This document shows, piece by piece, positions 11,605-21,977 of a stretch of DNA of 64,000 nucleotides. A model generated the notes under the pieces. It saw nothing but the letters and a program-made list of their open reading frames with translations. It was not told the origin of the DNA and searched no databases. The translations under genes and the position numbers were made by a program. The DNA comes from Eutreptiella sp. 'Long Island Sound 2002' (lineage: Eukaryota; Euglenozoa; Euglenophyceae; Eutreptiales; Eutreptiaceae): the NCBI GenBank assembly GCA_964036045.1, contig OZ038382.1:108336578-108400577 (forward strand), written 5' to 3'. Numbering within the stretch: the first letter of the stretch is position 1; each line of letters starts with the position of its first letter.

Positions 11605-11957
11605 TCAGATCCAGGGCACGGCCCCCGTAAACGGCCAGGGGCGCTTGATGCACTGGTTCAGGCAGAGCCTGGCCAGTCCCAGTGGGTAGCCCGCCCGCCC
11701 CGAGGTGATTTGGGCCAGGGCGCGGGACGGGGCTTTGTCCCCCGGCTGAAGGACGCCCCTGACCAATTTGTGCGGGATAGTGGGGTCCCCTACTGCCCCC
11801 GGTGGGGCGGCCCTTGGGCTGAGCATGGTGTCCGTCCCTTTGACGAGCCATTGTGGGCCGGGGGATGGTGCTGTGGGGGGCCCCACGTAGTGGCGCCCGC
11901 GTTCGTGGACTGTACACCAGACCTCCGGCGGGGGGTGGTCGTTGTCTGTAGGTGGGC
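11605..11957 (-). pseudogene. Conserved unknown ORF of the N elements, copy 2
   Basis: The frame contains EVWCTVHERGRHYVGPP, WLVKGTDTMLSPRAAPPGA, KLVRGVLQPGDKAPSRALAQ and LGLARLCLNQCIKRPWPF. It aligns residue by residue with the frame at 1686-2036, and changes fall mainly as conservative replacements. Conservation of frame between two diverged copies argues for a past protein. Function is unknown. Upstream continuity is lost at 11958, where unrelated sequence joins. Confidence 0.4.
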
Positions 11958-12237
11958 GACCACGCATTAGGGGGGCGACGCAGTGGGTAAGCGCCCGCAG
12001 CCACAGCTGCGAACTGATGCACTGACCAGGGAGTGGCGAATTGGGGAAGCCGGGGAGGGACGGGGCTCCAAGCTCTGTGAACCCGAGGGACTTCGCCACC
12101 AGGCAGGAGGTGCGTCTTGGAGGGCCCCCCACTAGGACCCGGTGGGGAGGATATCACCTGGCCCGACCAGGTGGCCCTTTGGGGCCAAAAGGCGTCTAGT
12201 ACCCGCAAAATCAAACCCCAAACCTCAAACCTTGAAC
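11958..12237. other. Unrelated filler inside N left fragment
   Basis: This is about 280 bases with no match to copy N1, replacing roughly 1.7 kb of the element (N1 2040-3745). It ends with AAACCCCAAACCTCAAACC just before homology resumes at ACCCGGACGAC. It may be a small insertion with deletion, or break-repair filler. No gene is seen. Confidence 0.55.
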
Positions 12238-12239
12238 CC

Positions 12240-12742
12240 GACCCGGACGACGTGCGGGAGGTGGGCGCGTAGGTTCGCGAGATTTTGGTGATGTTGTTGG
12301 CCATGGCCTCTAGCTCCCTGTGCGAGGAGGCCCCGTAGGTGGTGTGGCCCGTGTGGTGGTCCATGTGGTAGTGTCCCTCAGTGTGGGTCAGTTGCAAGGT
12401 GGCCCCCCCGGTGATGGGCGTGAGAGGAGATTCGCCTGAGGCGTCGGTGATGAGGATCAGGTCCGCCGGTGATGGCTGTGGGAGGCGGCATGCGTTCATG
12501 GGCAGGTAGGCGTATATGGCGAGGCCTGTAGTGAGACGGGCCACCGGGGTTGTGGGCTGCAGGATGGGGGTGGCATACACCTCTATTCTTTTGGAGATGA
12601 TGCGCTTTGTGTTGGGGGACATGGCTATGAGTCCTTGTTCTGGTTGTCCTTGTCCGGGGTAGGAGTAGATGTAGTGGAGGATGCGGCATGTGAGGGTTTG
12701 TGTTTCGTGTTCTGGTGCTGGCAGGAGTGGTGCAGCAGATAG
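12240..12742 (-). pseudogene. RNase H fragment of N
   Basis: Minus-strand residues ILITDASGESPLTP and HRELEAMANNITKI match the RNase H start of N1 (FFTDASRES, GELEAMADTITKI). The first catalytic Asp and the Glu are kept. The rest of the domain is lost at the junction with the filler at 12237. Upstream, the coding sequence is cut at 12742 by the insertion of element X and resumes at 47055. Confidence 0.6.
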
Positions 12743-12745
12743 CAC
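12742..12745. repeat. Target-site duplication GCAC (left)
   Basis: GCAC directly precedes the outer LTR element, whose end reads TGACG on the plus strand. The same four bases follow the element at 45231-45234. Confidence 0.9.
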
Positions 12746-15700
12746 TGACGTGTTCCCGTGGGAGGCCTGGCCAGGGGACGCTGCGGCTGACACGCACAAG
12801 CAAGCAGGCAGGCAAAGCACTGCGCTCACAAGGGCATCCTCATGCTCGTGTCATGTGACAAAGCGTTTCAGGATCCTTGCCACTCTGAAACAGGGGAACA
12901 AAAGTATGTACAGCAACACATCTGGATATGTACACATGGGGTGAAGACTGGACTTGGGTAAGTGCATCACAGGACAATAGACACCCAGTTCCAACTCATG
13001 TCCCAATCCCAGGTCTGACCCTCTCAGTGGCTGGCAGGGGCGGGGGCTCAAACACAACCCATGCCCTGCTCAGTCCGGACCCTGAAACCCTGCCAATAGG
13101 GGAGGGTGTCCCGCCCAGCCACAGGCGAGTTCCTGGGAACCAAGTGGTCCCAAGGCCGACTGACAGTAGTCTCCTGTGCTCCCTTAGAAGCAGGTCCCAA
13201 CACCCCTCTGAGCTGGAGATACGGCCCCGCCATTATCCCCAAGGAGTCCGTAGCTGAAAATGGGCTGTTTCAGCCGAAACTGATATTAGCTCGAAACGTT
13301 CCAAAGTTGACCCCTCGTCCAGACCAGCCAGAGGTAGGGACGAGGCAACCGCCCCTATGCTTCTCAAGTACGAACCCCCTAGACCCTTCACCCAACTTGG
13401 TTCCCTCTGAGTCCCCGGCATCAGGGCACCACGGGTTCGTCAAATGGGGTCATGATGCCAAAATCACCAAAATCGGCGTCATACCCACGGATGCCTCGCC
13501 CGGCCAGGGCAAGGCCAATGACCCACAGGATAGGAGGCAGGACCTAGGACCTCTCTCTGAGTGCATGACTTGAAGTGGTGTCGAGGCTCGTCATGGGCAG
13601 AGAGATATGGGGTCGCCAATTGACCACACGGGGGACTGAAATTCGGGTCCCAAACAGGGGGTCACTTTCGCTGCTCAAAATGAGCCAAAATCGGGGGTAT
13701 CTCTAACGGCATATCTCCACGCCGGCTTGGGGATCGGTTCCTCCATTCCATATGCTATGCATTGGGAGTTCACCCAAGACCTAGACGTACCTGGCTCTCA
13801 AGGATCTCATTGGGCCTCGGCGTATTGAGGATCCAAACTGGGTCCACAAATGCCAAAGTGGCAAAATCGTCCAGACTCACTTTGGGCTAGCACCTTGACG
13901 AAGGTTGCTCCGCTTCGCCCACGTGGTGTGCGAACAATGGTGACCAATATCCATAACACCCATGTCATATATGGTCCATTGGTCCATGCGTCCGGCGTGC
14001 ACGAGTGGGCTGGAGATGGTGCACGGCGGGCAGAAAATGTGGAGAATTGCTCAAAATGGCCAAAAATTCGCACACTCATGGGTGGGGCAAATGAGGCACA
14101 TGCCCGACTTGGACCAGAGTGTGCCATAGGATTGGTATAAAGTCATATGTGTCCAACATATCTTTTGGGTGTCGCCCAAACCCCTCCGGTTTTACGGAAT
14201 GGCAGGGTCGCCAAGTGAGCCCATGATTTGGGATCATCCCAAATCGCCAACATGGCGGCCACGGTATGCCAAGCCCAAGAGGGTGTTGTTCGCTGGGTCC
14301 TAGATATGTTGGGCACCGAAGTGTGTACCCTCATAACATACTTGCGTCATGATGTCAATTTAGCGCAACGTTGAGATACACGGTCGCCACTTGACATCAT
14401 GACGGGCAAGAAACAGCAAAATTTGCGAAAAAACACGCAAAAATGCCCTGAAAACTGCACAAATATATTACAATATCTTCGGCTCGGATTGAGTAATCCA
14501 CCAATCCTTCTAAACACAATGAATCGACACAAATGAACTTCGATTCCACATATGTGCTCCACTTGTGGCGCTTTGGAAGGTCGCGCGCGCTGCCTCCCAA
14601 GTGGCCACATGCAAAAATGGAATATTGCAAAAAACACACCTTGCTCGCAACGCATCGCTTCGGGAGCGCTACACAAGCGTCCCTTCACGAAGGTTAGGCT
14701 TGCGAGTGTTTGTTGGGAGTACAATGAAGGGCTTCGTGCGATATGGGGTCCATTGGCGGGTTAGTCTTGGAATGGTGCACCCGCCAAATGGGCACGTGAG
14801 ATGACACCAAATATGGCATACAACCCTACCCTCGCCTTCTACACCCAACCTGGTGGCCTAGAATTGAAGTGTGCCTATATTCTAGAGTAACTTTGGTCCC
14901 TTAACACACATGCAAGGGCTTTGGTCGAAAATCAACCTCCCTTCAAAAAGCCGAATTTTAGCATGCACGCAAAATATATTGCCAATATATATATGGAGAT
15001 CATTTATGTACTATCCGGGGAAGACAAGTGATATGCCCCGGATGTAGAGGCAAGCAAAGAGGGAGAAAACGCCAACTCAACATACTTCTACACGTACCTG
15101 GACGCCAAGTACGTGAGATTGCCCATTTCTTGGAAAACACTCAAAAAAAATAACCCTTTGGGCCTATGGAGTTGGGATCCTTTGGCCTCATCCTATGACT
15201 ATGGGGGGCAAAACCTCATACACAGTGGCTATGAGGCACGTTATTTCGTCCTTTGGCGCTTGAACGCTCGTAACCCTTATTATTTCACTTGGGGGTTCAA
15301 AGCGCCTTCGGCCGCCCAGATTTTCTGGGAAAAATGTGGGACGCGATGGGTTTTATCAAGAAAAAAATTGCGGATCACTCGAAGAGTGTTTCAGTCTTAA
15401 CTTCCAAAAATATCGTTCTACAGAATCATCTATCGCAGTGCACGGAACGGGCAACGTCAGGCAGCGATTCACGACAATTAGAAATCGCGGTAGAAATCGG
15501 GTATTTCACCGATTTCTAACCGCAAATCGACCAAGACAGTAAAATGATGGTAATTCCACATCGACTTAATGGTCAGAAATCGGATTCCATATTTTGCGGG
15601 TTGGAGAACAGGGATATCCTGCTGACAGCCGGTGTCAACGGCTTCCGCACGGGTGTGACGGCTCACAGGCCTCCGGACCATGGGCCATAACGGATGTGAC

Positions 15701-15749
15701 GGCTCAGAGGCCTCCGGGCCATGGGCCATAGGTTCTGGGTAACACTTCG
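12746..15749 (-). repeat. 3' LTR of outer element
   Basis: This LTR of about 3.0 kb, read on the minus strand, starts CGAAGTGTTACCC (expected TGAAGCGG) at 15749 and ends ACGTCA at 12746. It is co-linear with 42325-45230. It shares its 3' two thirds with the inner LTRs, but its first several hundred bases are a different sequence that includes repeats of GTGACGGCTC with GCCTCCGGGCCATGGGCC. The many differences from its partner LTR indicate an older insertion than the inner element. Confidence 0.9.
14346..14403. promoter_or_regulatory. Conserved stem-loop with TGACATCA core (outer 3' LTR)
   Basis: The arms GTCATGATGTCAA (14346-14358) and TTGACATCATGAC (14391-14403) are perfect reverse complements separated by 32 bases. 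The same pair occurs in all four long LTRs. The arm contains TGACATCA, which resembles bZIP (CRE/AP-1 type) binding sites. A regulatory role is an inference. Confidence 0.5.
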
Positions 15750-15760
15750 GCCCCTACCTT
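15750..15760 (-). other. Polypurine tract of outer element
   Basis: The minus strand reads AAGGTAGGGGC immediately before the 3' LTR. It aligns with AAGGAGGGGGG in the inner element. This would be the plus-strand primer for reverse transcription. Confidence 0.75.
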
Positions 15761-17205
15761 AGAGCAAACCCTTGGGGGGGCTCGATAACACCCAAGCATG
15801 GCAACGGGTACCCAGGACCATCCCGTGAAGGGGGGGGGGTGTCACATCCTCACTTCAGGCCGATTTGTGGGTTAGGCTGCCCAGTACAATCCCACAGTAA
15901 GACAGGTACGGTGCTGTAGCTGTTAGTAACTGCAAGTATAGTATCAAGTATCAAGTCCCAGGTCCTGGTGGCGATGGTGCGGCATCCAAAGGACCCGCTA
16001 ACCCATACCAGGCGCACCGGGTGCCGGCTGCGATGGTGACTACCACGGTGGCAGTGGCATACACGGCCAACATAGGCGTCACACGACGACCGAGGTTGTC
16101 CCACAGGTCCAAAGCTACTACAAAGATCCACCAGGCCACCCCAGGCCTCCCAAGGCCGCAGTCTGGGGGAGAGTCCCCACAGGTCCTTCCTTGGGCGCAC
16201 CATGTCCATATCCACGACGCGAGTCCAGAGTGGTAAAGCCGAACGAGCCCCTCCATAAGGGATCGGGCATCAAGGCTGTCTTTTCCCTCGCCCCATTACC
16301 ACAAAGGCAATGCATGGGGGAGTCCCCATGCAGTCTGGGCGGAGGCGTCGCCTCCTGAAACCACCAGTTTCCCAGGCAGACTGACCGAGGTCAGGACACC
16401 GGAGGTCGCCACCCGACTGCAAGTGCGTCTGCGAGTCGGTAGGCTCACACTGGGACTGACAGTGGCGGACCGCTGGGAGTGTAGTCAGGCAACTGGGCTT
16501 CCCGCTTGGCGCCATCAGGATCTCAGCACATCACAGCCACTAGGGCACACGGTATCACGGGCACTCAAACAGAAGAATCTGTACTTAGGTACTGGTCCAG
16601 GCTGGACCTTATGTAAGAGCATGTACACGGCGACTCAGGGCGCCTTCGTATTCCGATTCGTGTCCCTTCGGGGGGAAGAACAGTCCATATCTCGGTGATG
16701 GACTGACAACACTTAACATACAGATGCACATATCCTGGGGAACAGAAAAATAAGCAATAAGCGGGGTAATAGGCGTGTAAACACACTCTGGACAGATCGC
16801 CAAACCACGCCCCGGTTGGGATAAGGCATATGCAGGAGGGTGGACAGGAAAACGCATGAGTTCAGGCCATATATAGTCTGCAGACACACGTAGACTGGTC
16901 TGGATCCCGCAAGTGCCATGGGACCAGACCACACACCAAAAAATCGCAATGCCGATGACAGCGGCATCCGTTGCGCAACGTCGTATGGGCTTCAAGGCCC
17001 CAAGAGCTCAGGAAATGTCAACGTCAGTTCCCTGCCTGATTCCAGCAAGGATTCAGCGGGCGGTAAGTGACAAATAGGAGTGGAAGAGAGGTGCCATCCT
17101 CCCCTGGATTTAGCAGGGGGGGGTATATGGCCACTCTGATGGCAGGTCACCGGATGATGGAAGAGAGCAAGCAAGTGAGGAACGATCCGTCGACCAAACA
17201 AGTGG
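15761..17205 (-). other. 3' untranslated region of outer element
   Basis: About 1.4 kb between the end of pol and the polypurine tract is co-linear with 33030-34442 of the inner element. It has only short frames. Just upstream of the polypurine tract on the minus strand is a run of C residues after GATGTGACA, shared by both copies. No gene is seen. Confidence 0.7.
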
Positions 17206-17948
17206 TCAAACTGCATCAGGGGAGGGCTCAGGGGGGTGATCAGGCGCCCCTGGCTGCAATCGCCCGGGTGAGTGCTGCCAAGTCCGAGACGTGGATCTTG
17301 GTCTTGTGCTTGCGGATGTAGTCCATGAAGGGGTGTTAATCCGCGGCACGAACGAGGAGACGGGTTCCCAGGTGTCGTGGGACGGCCCATAGCCTCGCGG
17401 ACGAACCTTGAAATCCAGGCCCCCGGGTGCCGAGGCGTTCGGACGCTGGGCCAGGATCTTCTCGACGGTATGGTCGTCCTGCTCAGCATAATCGTCGTCC
17501 GAGTTAGCCTCATGTGCGGCGTAGTCCATGGACACATGTTGGCCACGGAGGTCGGGTTCCCGCACACGGAGTTGACTCTTGTGGCGCTCCTGGAACTGTC
17601 CGTGACCCACTTTGATGCGGTAGGTGTCCTCACCAATCCTGCGGACCACCTCTCCGGGTGTGAACCAGGTTTTGGTGCGGTGGGTGCCCATAGGGCGGGG
17701 TCTGATCACCCACACTGGGTCTCCCACCCTGAACTTTTGCGCTGTCGAGCTCGGGGCAGACTTCTGACGCTCAGCATGCTCCTTCTCGAGCTGCTGGTGG
17801 ATGTCCTGCGCCGTTGCCTCTTGCCGCGCGAAGATATCCTTGGGGTCCATGGCCATACCATCACCAGACAAGGGAAGTCCCCGACCAAGGGGGTCCCCGC
17901 CGAACTCAATCTGGTGAGGGAACAAACCACCCGGAGTGGAGGTGTCAT
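17206..17948 (-). pseudogene. Integrase C-terminus and chromodomain (outer pol)
   Basis: The frame starts in the integrase linker (FPHQIEFGGDPLGRG), followed by a GPY/F-like region (VGDPVWVIRPRPMGTHRTKT, FTPGEVVRRIGEDTYRIKVG). A chromodomain comes next (HTVEKILAQRPNASAPGGLD, FKVRPRGYGPSHDTWEPVSS). The chromodomain is expected to bind modified histone tails and steer integration. The usual WRGY aromatic motif is PRGY here, so one conserved Trp is lost. A frameshift near the C-terminal end (after SSFVPR) replaces the normal tail. Confidence 0.85.
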
Positions 17949-18049
17949 GATGGGCCTTCAGAGCGGGTCACATCTCATCAAACCAGTTCCGACGTGGATT
18001 GGTGATGTGAATCTTGCGCAGCTTCTCGAACAGCTGCCTTGCAGCCACT

Positions 18050-18895
18050 TCAGTCCCGGCCTTTGGACCGGCTGTGATAGGCGACGCTCTTGGCATGACG
18101 TATTCCCATGAGGGAACACCTGGCCTTGAACCAGCCACCAGTAAACCGGGGCCCTCGGTCACTGCAAATGGTGCGGGGGATGTCAAAGATGGTCAGCCAA
18201 TGACGAATCATCATGACTGCCACTTCCTTGGCAAGCAACCCCCTTTTGCGTGCCGGAACGGCTACTACGTAGCCGCTGTGGCGGTCCACACAAAGGACCA
18301 CACAGTCAAAGGTCTCCTTGCCTATGTGAACTTCGGGCATGGAGAAGACATCCATGGCCACACTGTCCATGGGCTGACCAGGCACCGGAGTCCATTGGGA
18401 TTCACCCTTGACGTTCCTGTTGTCGGGATTGCAGGCGTGACAGACCGAGCAACCCTTTCTGACCTACTTGATAGCACTGTAGAGACTGATCTGGTCGATT
18501 TCGAACCGGCGCTGCATGTCCAGGGCTTGCTTTTTGACCCCTGGGTGCATTATGTGGTGCTGCCAAGCCTCACATAGCTCGAGCACTCGGGACTCTCGGA
18601 CCAGCAGCTTACCATTCCGGTAGAGCTTGCCATCCTCCTCAGTCAGCCCCTTTGGCCACTTCTGCCCGTCATCAGGGTCGGTCACAGCCCTATACTCGGC
18701 CTCAAAGGCCTCAGACTTAGTGTAGTTGTCGGTCCAGTCGTCCTGGAGGCAAGATTCAGGGAAGAGGTGCTTGTCGGACTCAGCTCCCTCAGGGGAAAGT
18801 ACTCTGACCGCTCTGCCTATCCTCATTCCAAGGGGGGCATCTGCAGCCATGACGACGAAGCATTTAACACCCTCCTCCTCCATCAGGCGCTCCAT
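18050..18895 (-). pseudogene. Integrase zinc-binding and core domains (outer pol)
   Basis: The first part (18464-18895) carries the HHCC histidines (WQHHIMHPGVKKQALD) and ends at an in-frame TAG where the inner element has AAG. The frame resumes with VRKGCSVC, giving the cysteines, then the core: MDVFSMPEV (first Asp), SDRGPRFTGG (second Asp) and KSVAYHSRS. A frameshift just before the catalytic Glu throws it into another frame, so the D,D-35-E triad cannot be made in one polypeptide. Integrase would insert the cDNA and produce the 4-bp duplication seen at the flanks. Confidence 0.85.
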
Positions 18896-18897
18896 TT

Positions 18898-19326
18898 CTA
18901 TGATCCTTTTGGCCTCAGCGGTCTCAGCCTCATCGCCATGGGCGGAGACATCCGTTCATGCCTGGCGGGATAGGCCCACTTACTGAGATAGTCCGCCACG
19001 GTGTTGTCCTTACCAGGAACATACACAACCTTGAGGTCGAACTTGGCCAAGGTCTCATGCCATCTTGCCCGTCGGGAGGCGGGACCTGAGAGGGTGTTCA
19101 CGTGCTCTTTGTGCCACGACTGCAGACTCTGATGGTCGGTGCAGACAGTGACGGGATGAAGGGCTATATACCCAGCCCATTTCCTGAGAGCCATGACAAT
19201 GGCATACGCCTCCTTTTCTCCGGGCATCCACGTCCGTCTCTGGCCTTCTGCATGGACTCGGCTCCGGAAGGCCACTGGCACGTGCCTCCCATCGTCAAGC
19301 ACTTGTTCCAACACAGCGCCAACGAC
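18898..19326 (-). pseudogene. RNase H domain (outer pol)
   Basis: The frame contains MLEQVLDDGRHVPVAF, EKEAYAIVMALRKWAGYIA, VTVCTDHQSLQSWH and PGKDNTVADYLSKW, the standard Ty3/gypsy RNase H order. The first catalytic Asp lies upstream in RTDASD of the previous piece. A TAG stop right after it separates the two pieces where the inner element reads GACTAC. The frame ends in a shifted tail at 18898. Confidence 0.85.
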
Positions 19327-21397
19327 CTAGTCGGAAGCGTCGGTGCGCAGGACGAACCCTCGGTCAGGATCCACTAGGTGCAGACCCACTGCGGATAGCA
19401 GCGCCTGCTTCATCCCCTCAAAGGCACGGTCGGACTCAGCATTCCAGACCAGAGCCTTCTTGGACCCCTTCTTGGTCTCCTCTCGGTTGCCCTTCAGCAT
19501 GGTCGTCATGGGGGCTGCATACTCGGCATACATCTTGATATACCCCGAGTAGTAGTTGCAGAACCCAAAGTACGCCCGTAGGTCAGAGACCGTTTTGGGC
19601 TTTTCCCAGTGCTCAATCGCAGCCACCTTGCCAGGTATGGGCTTCCGCTGCCCGTTTCCGACTACGTGGCCAGCGAGGACGGCCTCGCTTACCGCAATGG
19701 TGGCCTTGTCACTGCTGCCCGTGAGTTTGTGCCCAACCAGAAGGTCCAGCACTCGGCCGACGTCGCTCTCATGTGCCTCCAGGAGCTCTTCATAGCTCAT
19801 ACTGGGGTCCCCGGACGCGATGATCACGTCGTCCACGAAGGGGTTCGCACAGTCACGCACCGGCTCAAGCAGGTTCTCCAGCATCCGCTGAAAAGCCGCA
19901 TTGGCGTTGGTAACGCCCATGGGCATCACCTTCCACTGGAGAGGTCGAAGTGGGGTGCTCATGGCTGTGCAGGCACGGGGCTCCTCGGCGAGAGGCATCT
20001 GATGATAACCATGTTTCAGGTCAATCACCGTGAAGATCCTCCGCCGGTGTTGTTTTTGCGGCATGTCCTCAATGAGGGGCAGCGTATGGCTGTCATGCTG
20101 CGTTTGGGCGTTCAGGCCGCGGTAGTCGACCCCGAGCCGCCACTCACCGGCCACCTTCTTGGGGACGACGAAGCACGGGGAGGCCCACTCGGAGTGGCAC
20201 GGCTCAAGCCAGCCTCTCTCGATGAAATCACGGAGGATCTTCTCCATGGCCTCCTTCCTCTCGCCCCTCAGGGCAAGCTCCTGGTGTCGAAACACACGGG
20301 GGTCCGGCTTCAGTTGTATCTTGGCCTCACCATACGGTCCACGCACCGATTGGGGAAAGACAGGTTTTCCGCTGAAGAAGGTATCCCCATACTTCTGCTT
20401 CAGCCTGGCCCTCAATGCCTCAATCTTGGGGCACTCATCGGACTCCGCCTTGGCTTTTCCGGGCACCTGGACCACTGAGTCTACTTGAGGGGTAGCGACC
20501 CCACTCGGATTCGGCTCAGGTGGTCTTCCCAGGTGGCCCAAAGGGCCATCTCTGGTCTTGCCTCGGAACAGGTCGTTGTAGGCGGGTCGGTTGCCGCCGA
20601 TCGGTTCGTCCTGGCTGGACATGTGGTCCAGCACCCTCCTTACGAAGGTATTCCCATCATAGGAACAGGAGACGATGGGATCCACTTCCCACCAGGCTTT
20701 GTCCTGGCCCTTGCCCTCACGCTGGTTTCTCCAGTCGTGAAAGGGCTGATCCATATACCCCTGAACCAGATCCAACTCCTCTTCAGTGAGGAGGTCCTCC
20801 GATTCTCCGATGTCAACAGGGGAAACTGCAAAGCGTTGCTGCCATGGCTCCGCTATGATGCGGTTGACACACAGGAAGTCCGTGGTGTCGGCCTGTTCAA
20901 TGCCCCCATCCACATAGTGGAATTCCGTTGGCCATCTCTGGGGTGGCATGGGCTGTCCCTTAGCGTCCTGATAGACACTCTCTCCAGCCGGTAGGACGAC
21001 CTTGATTAAGGTCATGTTGGTCAATGAGACCACACAATCTCGGGTGCTGTCCTCCTCGGTGCATCCCATAGGAACAACCAGCACTGCCTTGGAGCGGTCC
21101 TTGCGAATCTTCGCTACCGCCCTTGGAATGTCCCATTGGGGGCAATGGATCCACATCAAACCCACATGCGGACCCCAGTGCACCTTCGAAGCAGAGTCCT
21201 GGGCGCTCCAGTACTTCTCACAAACCCGAAGATGGGCGGAGGCTCCTGAAGAGAACGCATCCAGGGCCAGATCCGAAGCTCTCAGGTCCGCGAGCACTCG
21301 GCTCGCCACTTCCGGCATTACGCCGTACTCCTGGTTTGCTGGCCCAGTTGGCTCAGTGCCCAGCGCGGCCACTTCAAGCTGATTGCGTTCGGGGTGG
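19327..21397 (-). pseudogene. Methyltransferase-like domain and reverse transcriptase (outer pol)
   Basis: This is one open frame of 681 codons. Residues about 30-120 hold the pattern LALDAFSS, KYWSAQDSA, GLMWIHCPQWDIPRAVAKI and KAVLVVPMG, which resembles the Dam-methyltransferase-like domain known from DIRS elements. Residues about 330-620 are reverse transcriptase: VDYRGLNAQ, FTVIDLKHGYHQMP, MPMGVTNANAAFQRML and NPFVDDVIIASG. The FVDD active site is intact. The connection to RNase H follows (FCNYYSGYIKMYAEYAAP). It is preceded by a TAG (21398-21400, CAATAG against CAATGG in the inner element) that cuts it off from protease. Confidence 0.88.
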
Positions 21398-21973
21398 ATC
21401 TATTGGCATTCCACATGGTGCTCAGGTGACGAAAGCCACGAGAGCTGGTGGTCCTGGTACAGGGTCATTGAGGCCTGGGCCGGGAAAACGACGAAGTCCG
21501 TCTCCATCATGAAGTCGTACCCAACGATCATGTCCCAGTCCATCTCGGCCTCGTAGAAGCGACCTTGCAGGATGATTTCCTTGCCGAGGTCCGGACGGCT
21601 CAGCTCACGGTGGTTCACAAACTGCAGCCCAATGGCCGCTTCCTTTGTGCCTCCCACCATGTACTGGCCGTTCACCACCTTCAGCCTGACAGGCTTCCGA
21701 CTGTCGGTCAAACACTCCGGCGGAAGTAGGCCAGCCTTGACCAAGCTGACCTGAGCTCCCGTGTCGACCAACACGTCGAAGACCTTCTCAACTTCCCCGC
21801 ATAAGGCACGGACCTTAAGATGCAACTGCCGCTCACGCCCAATACCGCGCACGGCGTGCAAGCTCAGGATCTCCGGCCGTTCCAGAAGCTCAATAAGCGA
21901 CTGGTGCAGGTCGTGTACAATGGGCTCAGGCTGCCCATCTGCAGCATCCAGCTGCGGTCCGGGTGATCTTCCG
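21398..21973 (-). pseudogene. Aspartic protease (outer pol)
   Basis: The frame contains FDVLVDTGAQVSLVKAGLLP, the retroviral-type active site DTGA, followed by RLKVVNGQYMVGGTKEAAIG and MDWDMIVGYDFMMETDFVVF, where the ILG-like C-terminal motif is replaced by IVGYDF. The pol N-terminus runs up to the insertion point of the inner element at 21974. Protease would mature Gag and Pol. Apart from the terminal TAG it looks intact. Confidence 0.85.
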
Positions 21974-21977
21974 ATAC
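21974..21977. repeat. Target-site duplication ATAC (left)
   Basis: ATAC immediately precedes the inner LTR start TGAAGCGG. The same four bases follow the inner element at 37478-37481. Confidence 0.92.

Larger units (their letters stand above)
10003..12742 (-). mobile_element. Non-LTR retrotransposon N, 3' part (left fragment)
   Basis: This block is co-linear with 115-2030 and 3745-4273 of copy N1. Its right edge (GCAGATAG, ending 12742) and the left edge of the block at 47055 (GTAGGGGTGC) are adjacent in N1, where they read GCGGATAGTAGGGGTGC at 4266-4282. The fragment is therefore the 3' continuation of the element at 47055-53670, split by later insertions. It holds the start of RNase H (12240-12540) and the GC-rich 3' section. 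A segment equivalent to 2040-3745 of N1 is missing and replaced by unrelated sequence at about 11958-12237. Confidence 0.75.
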
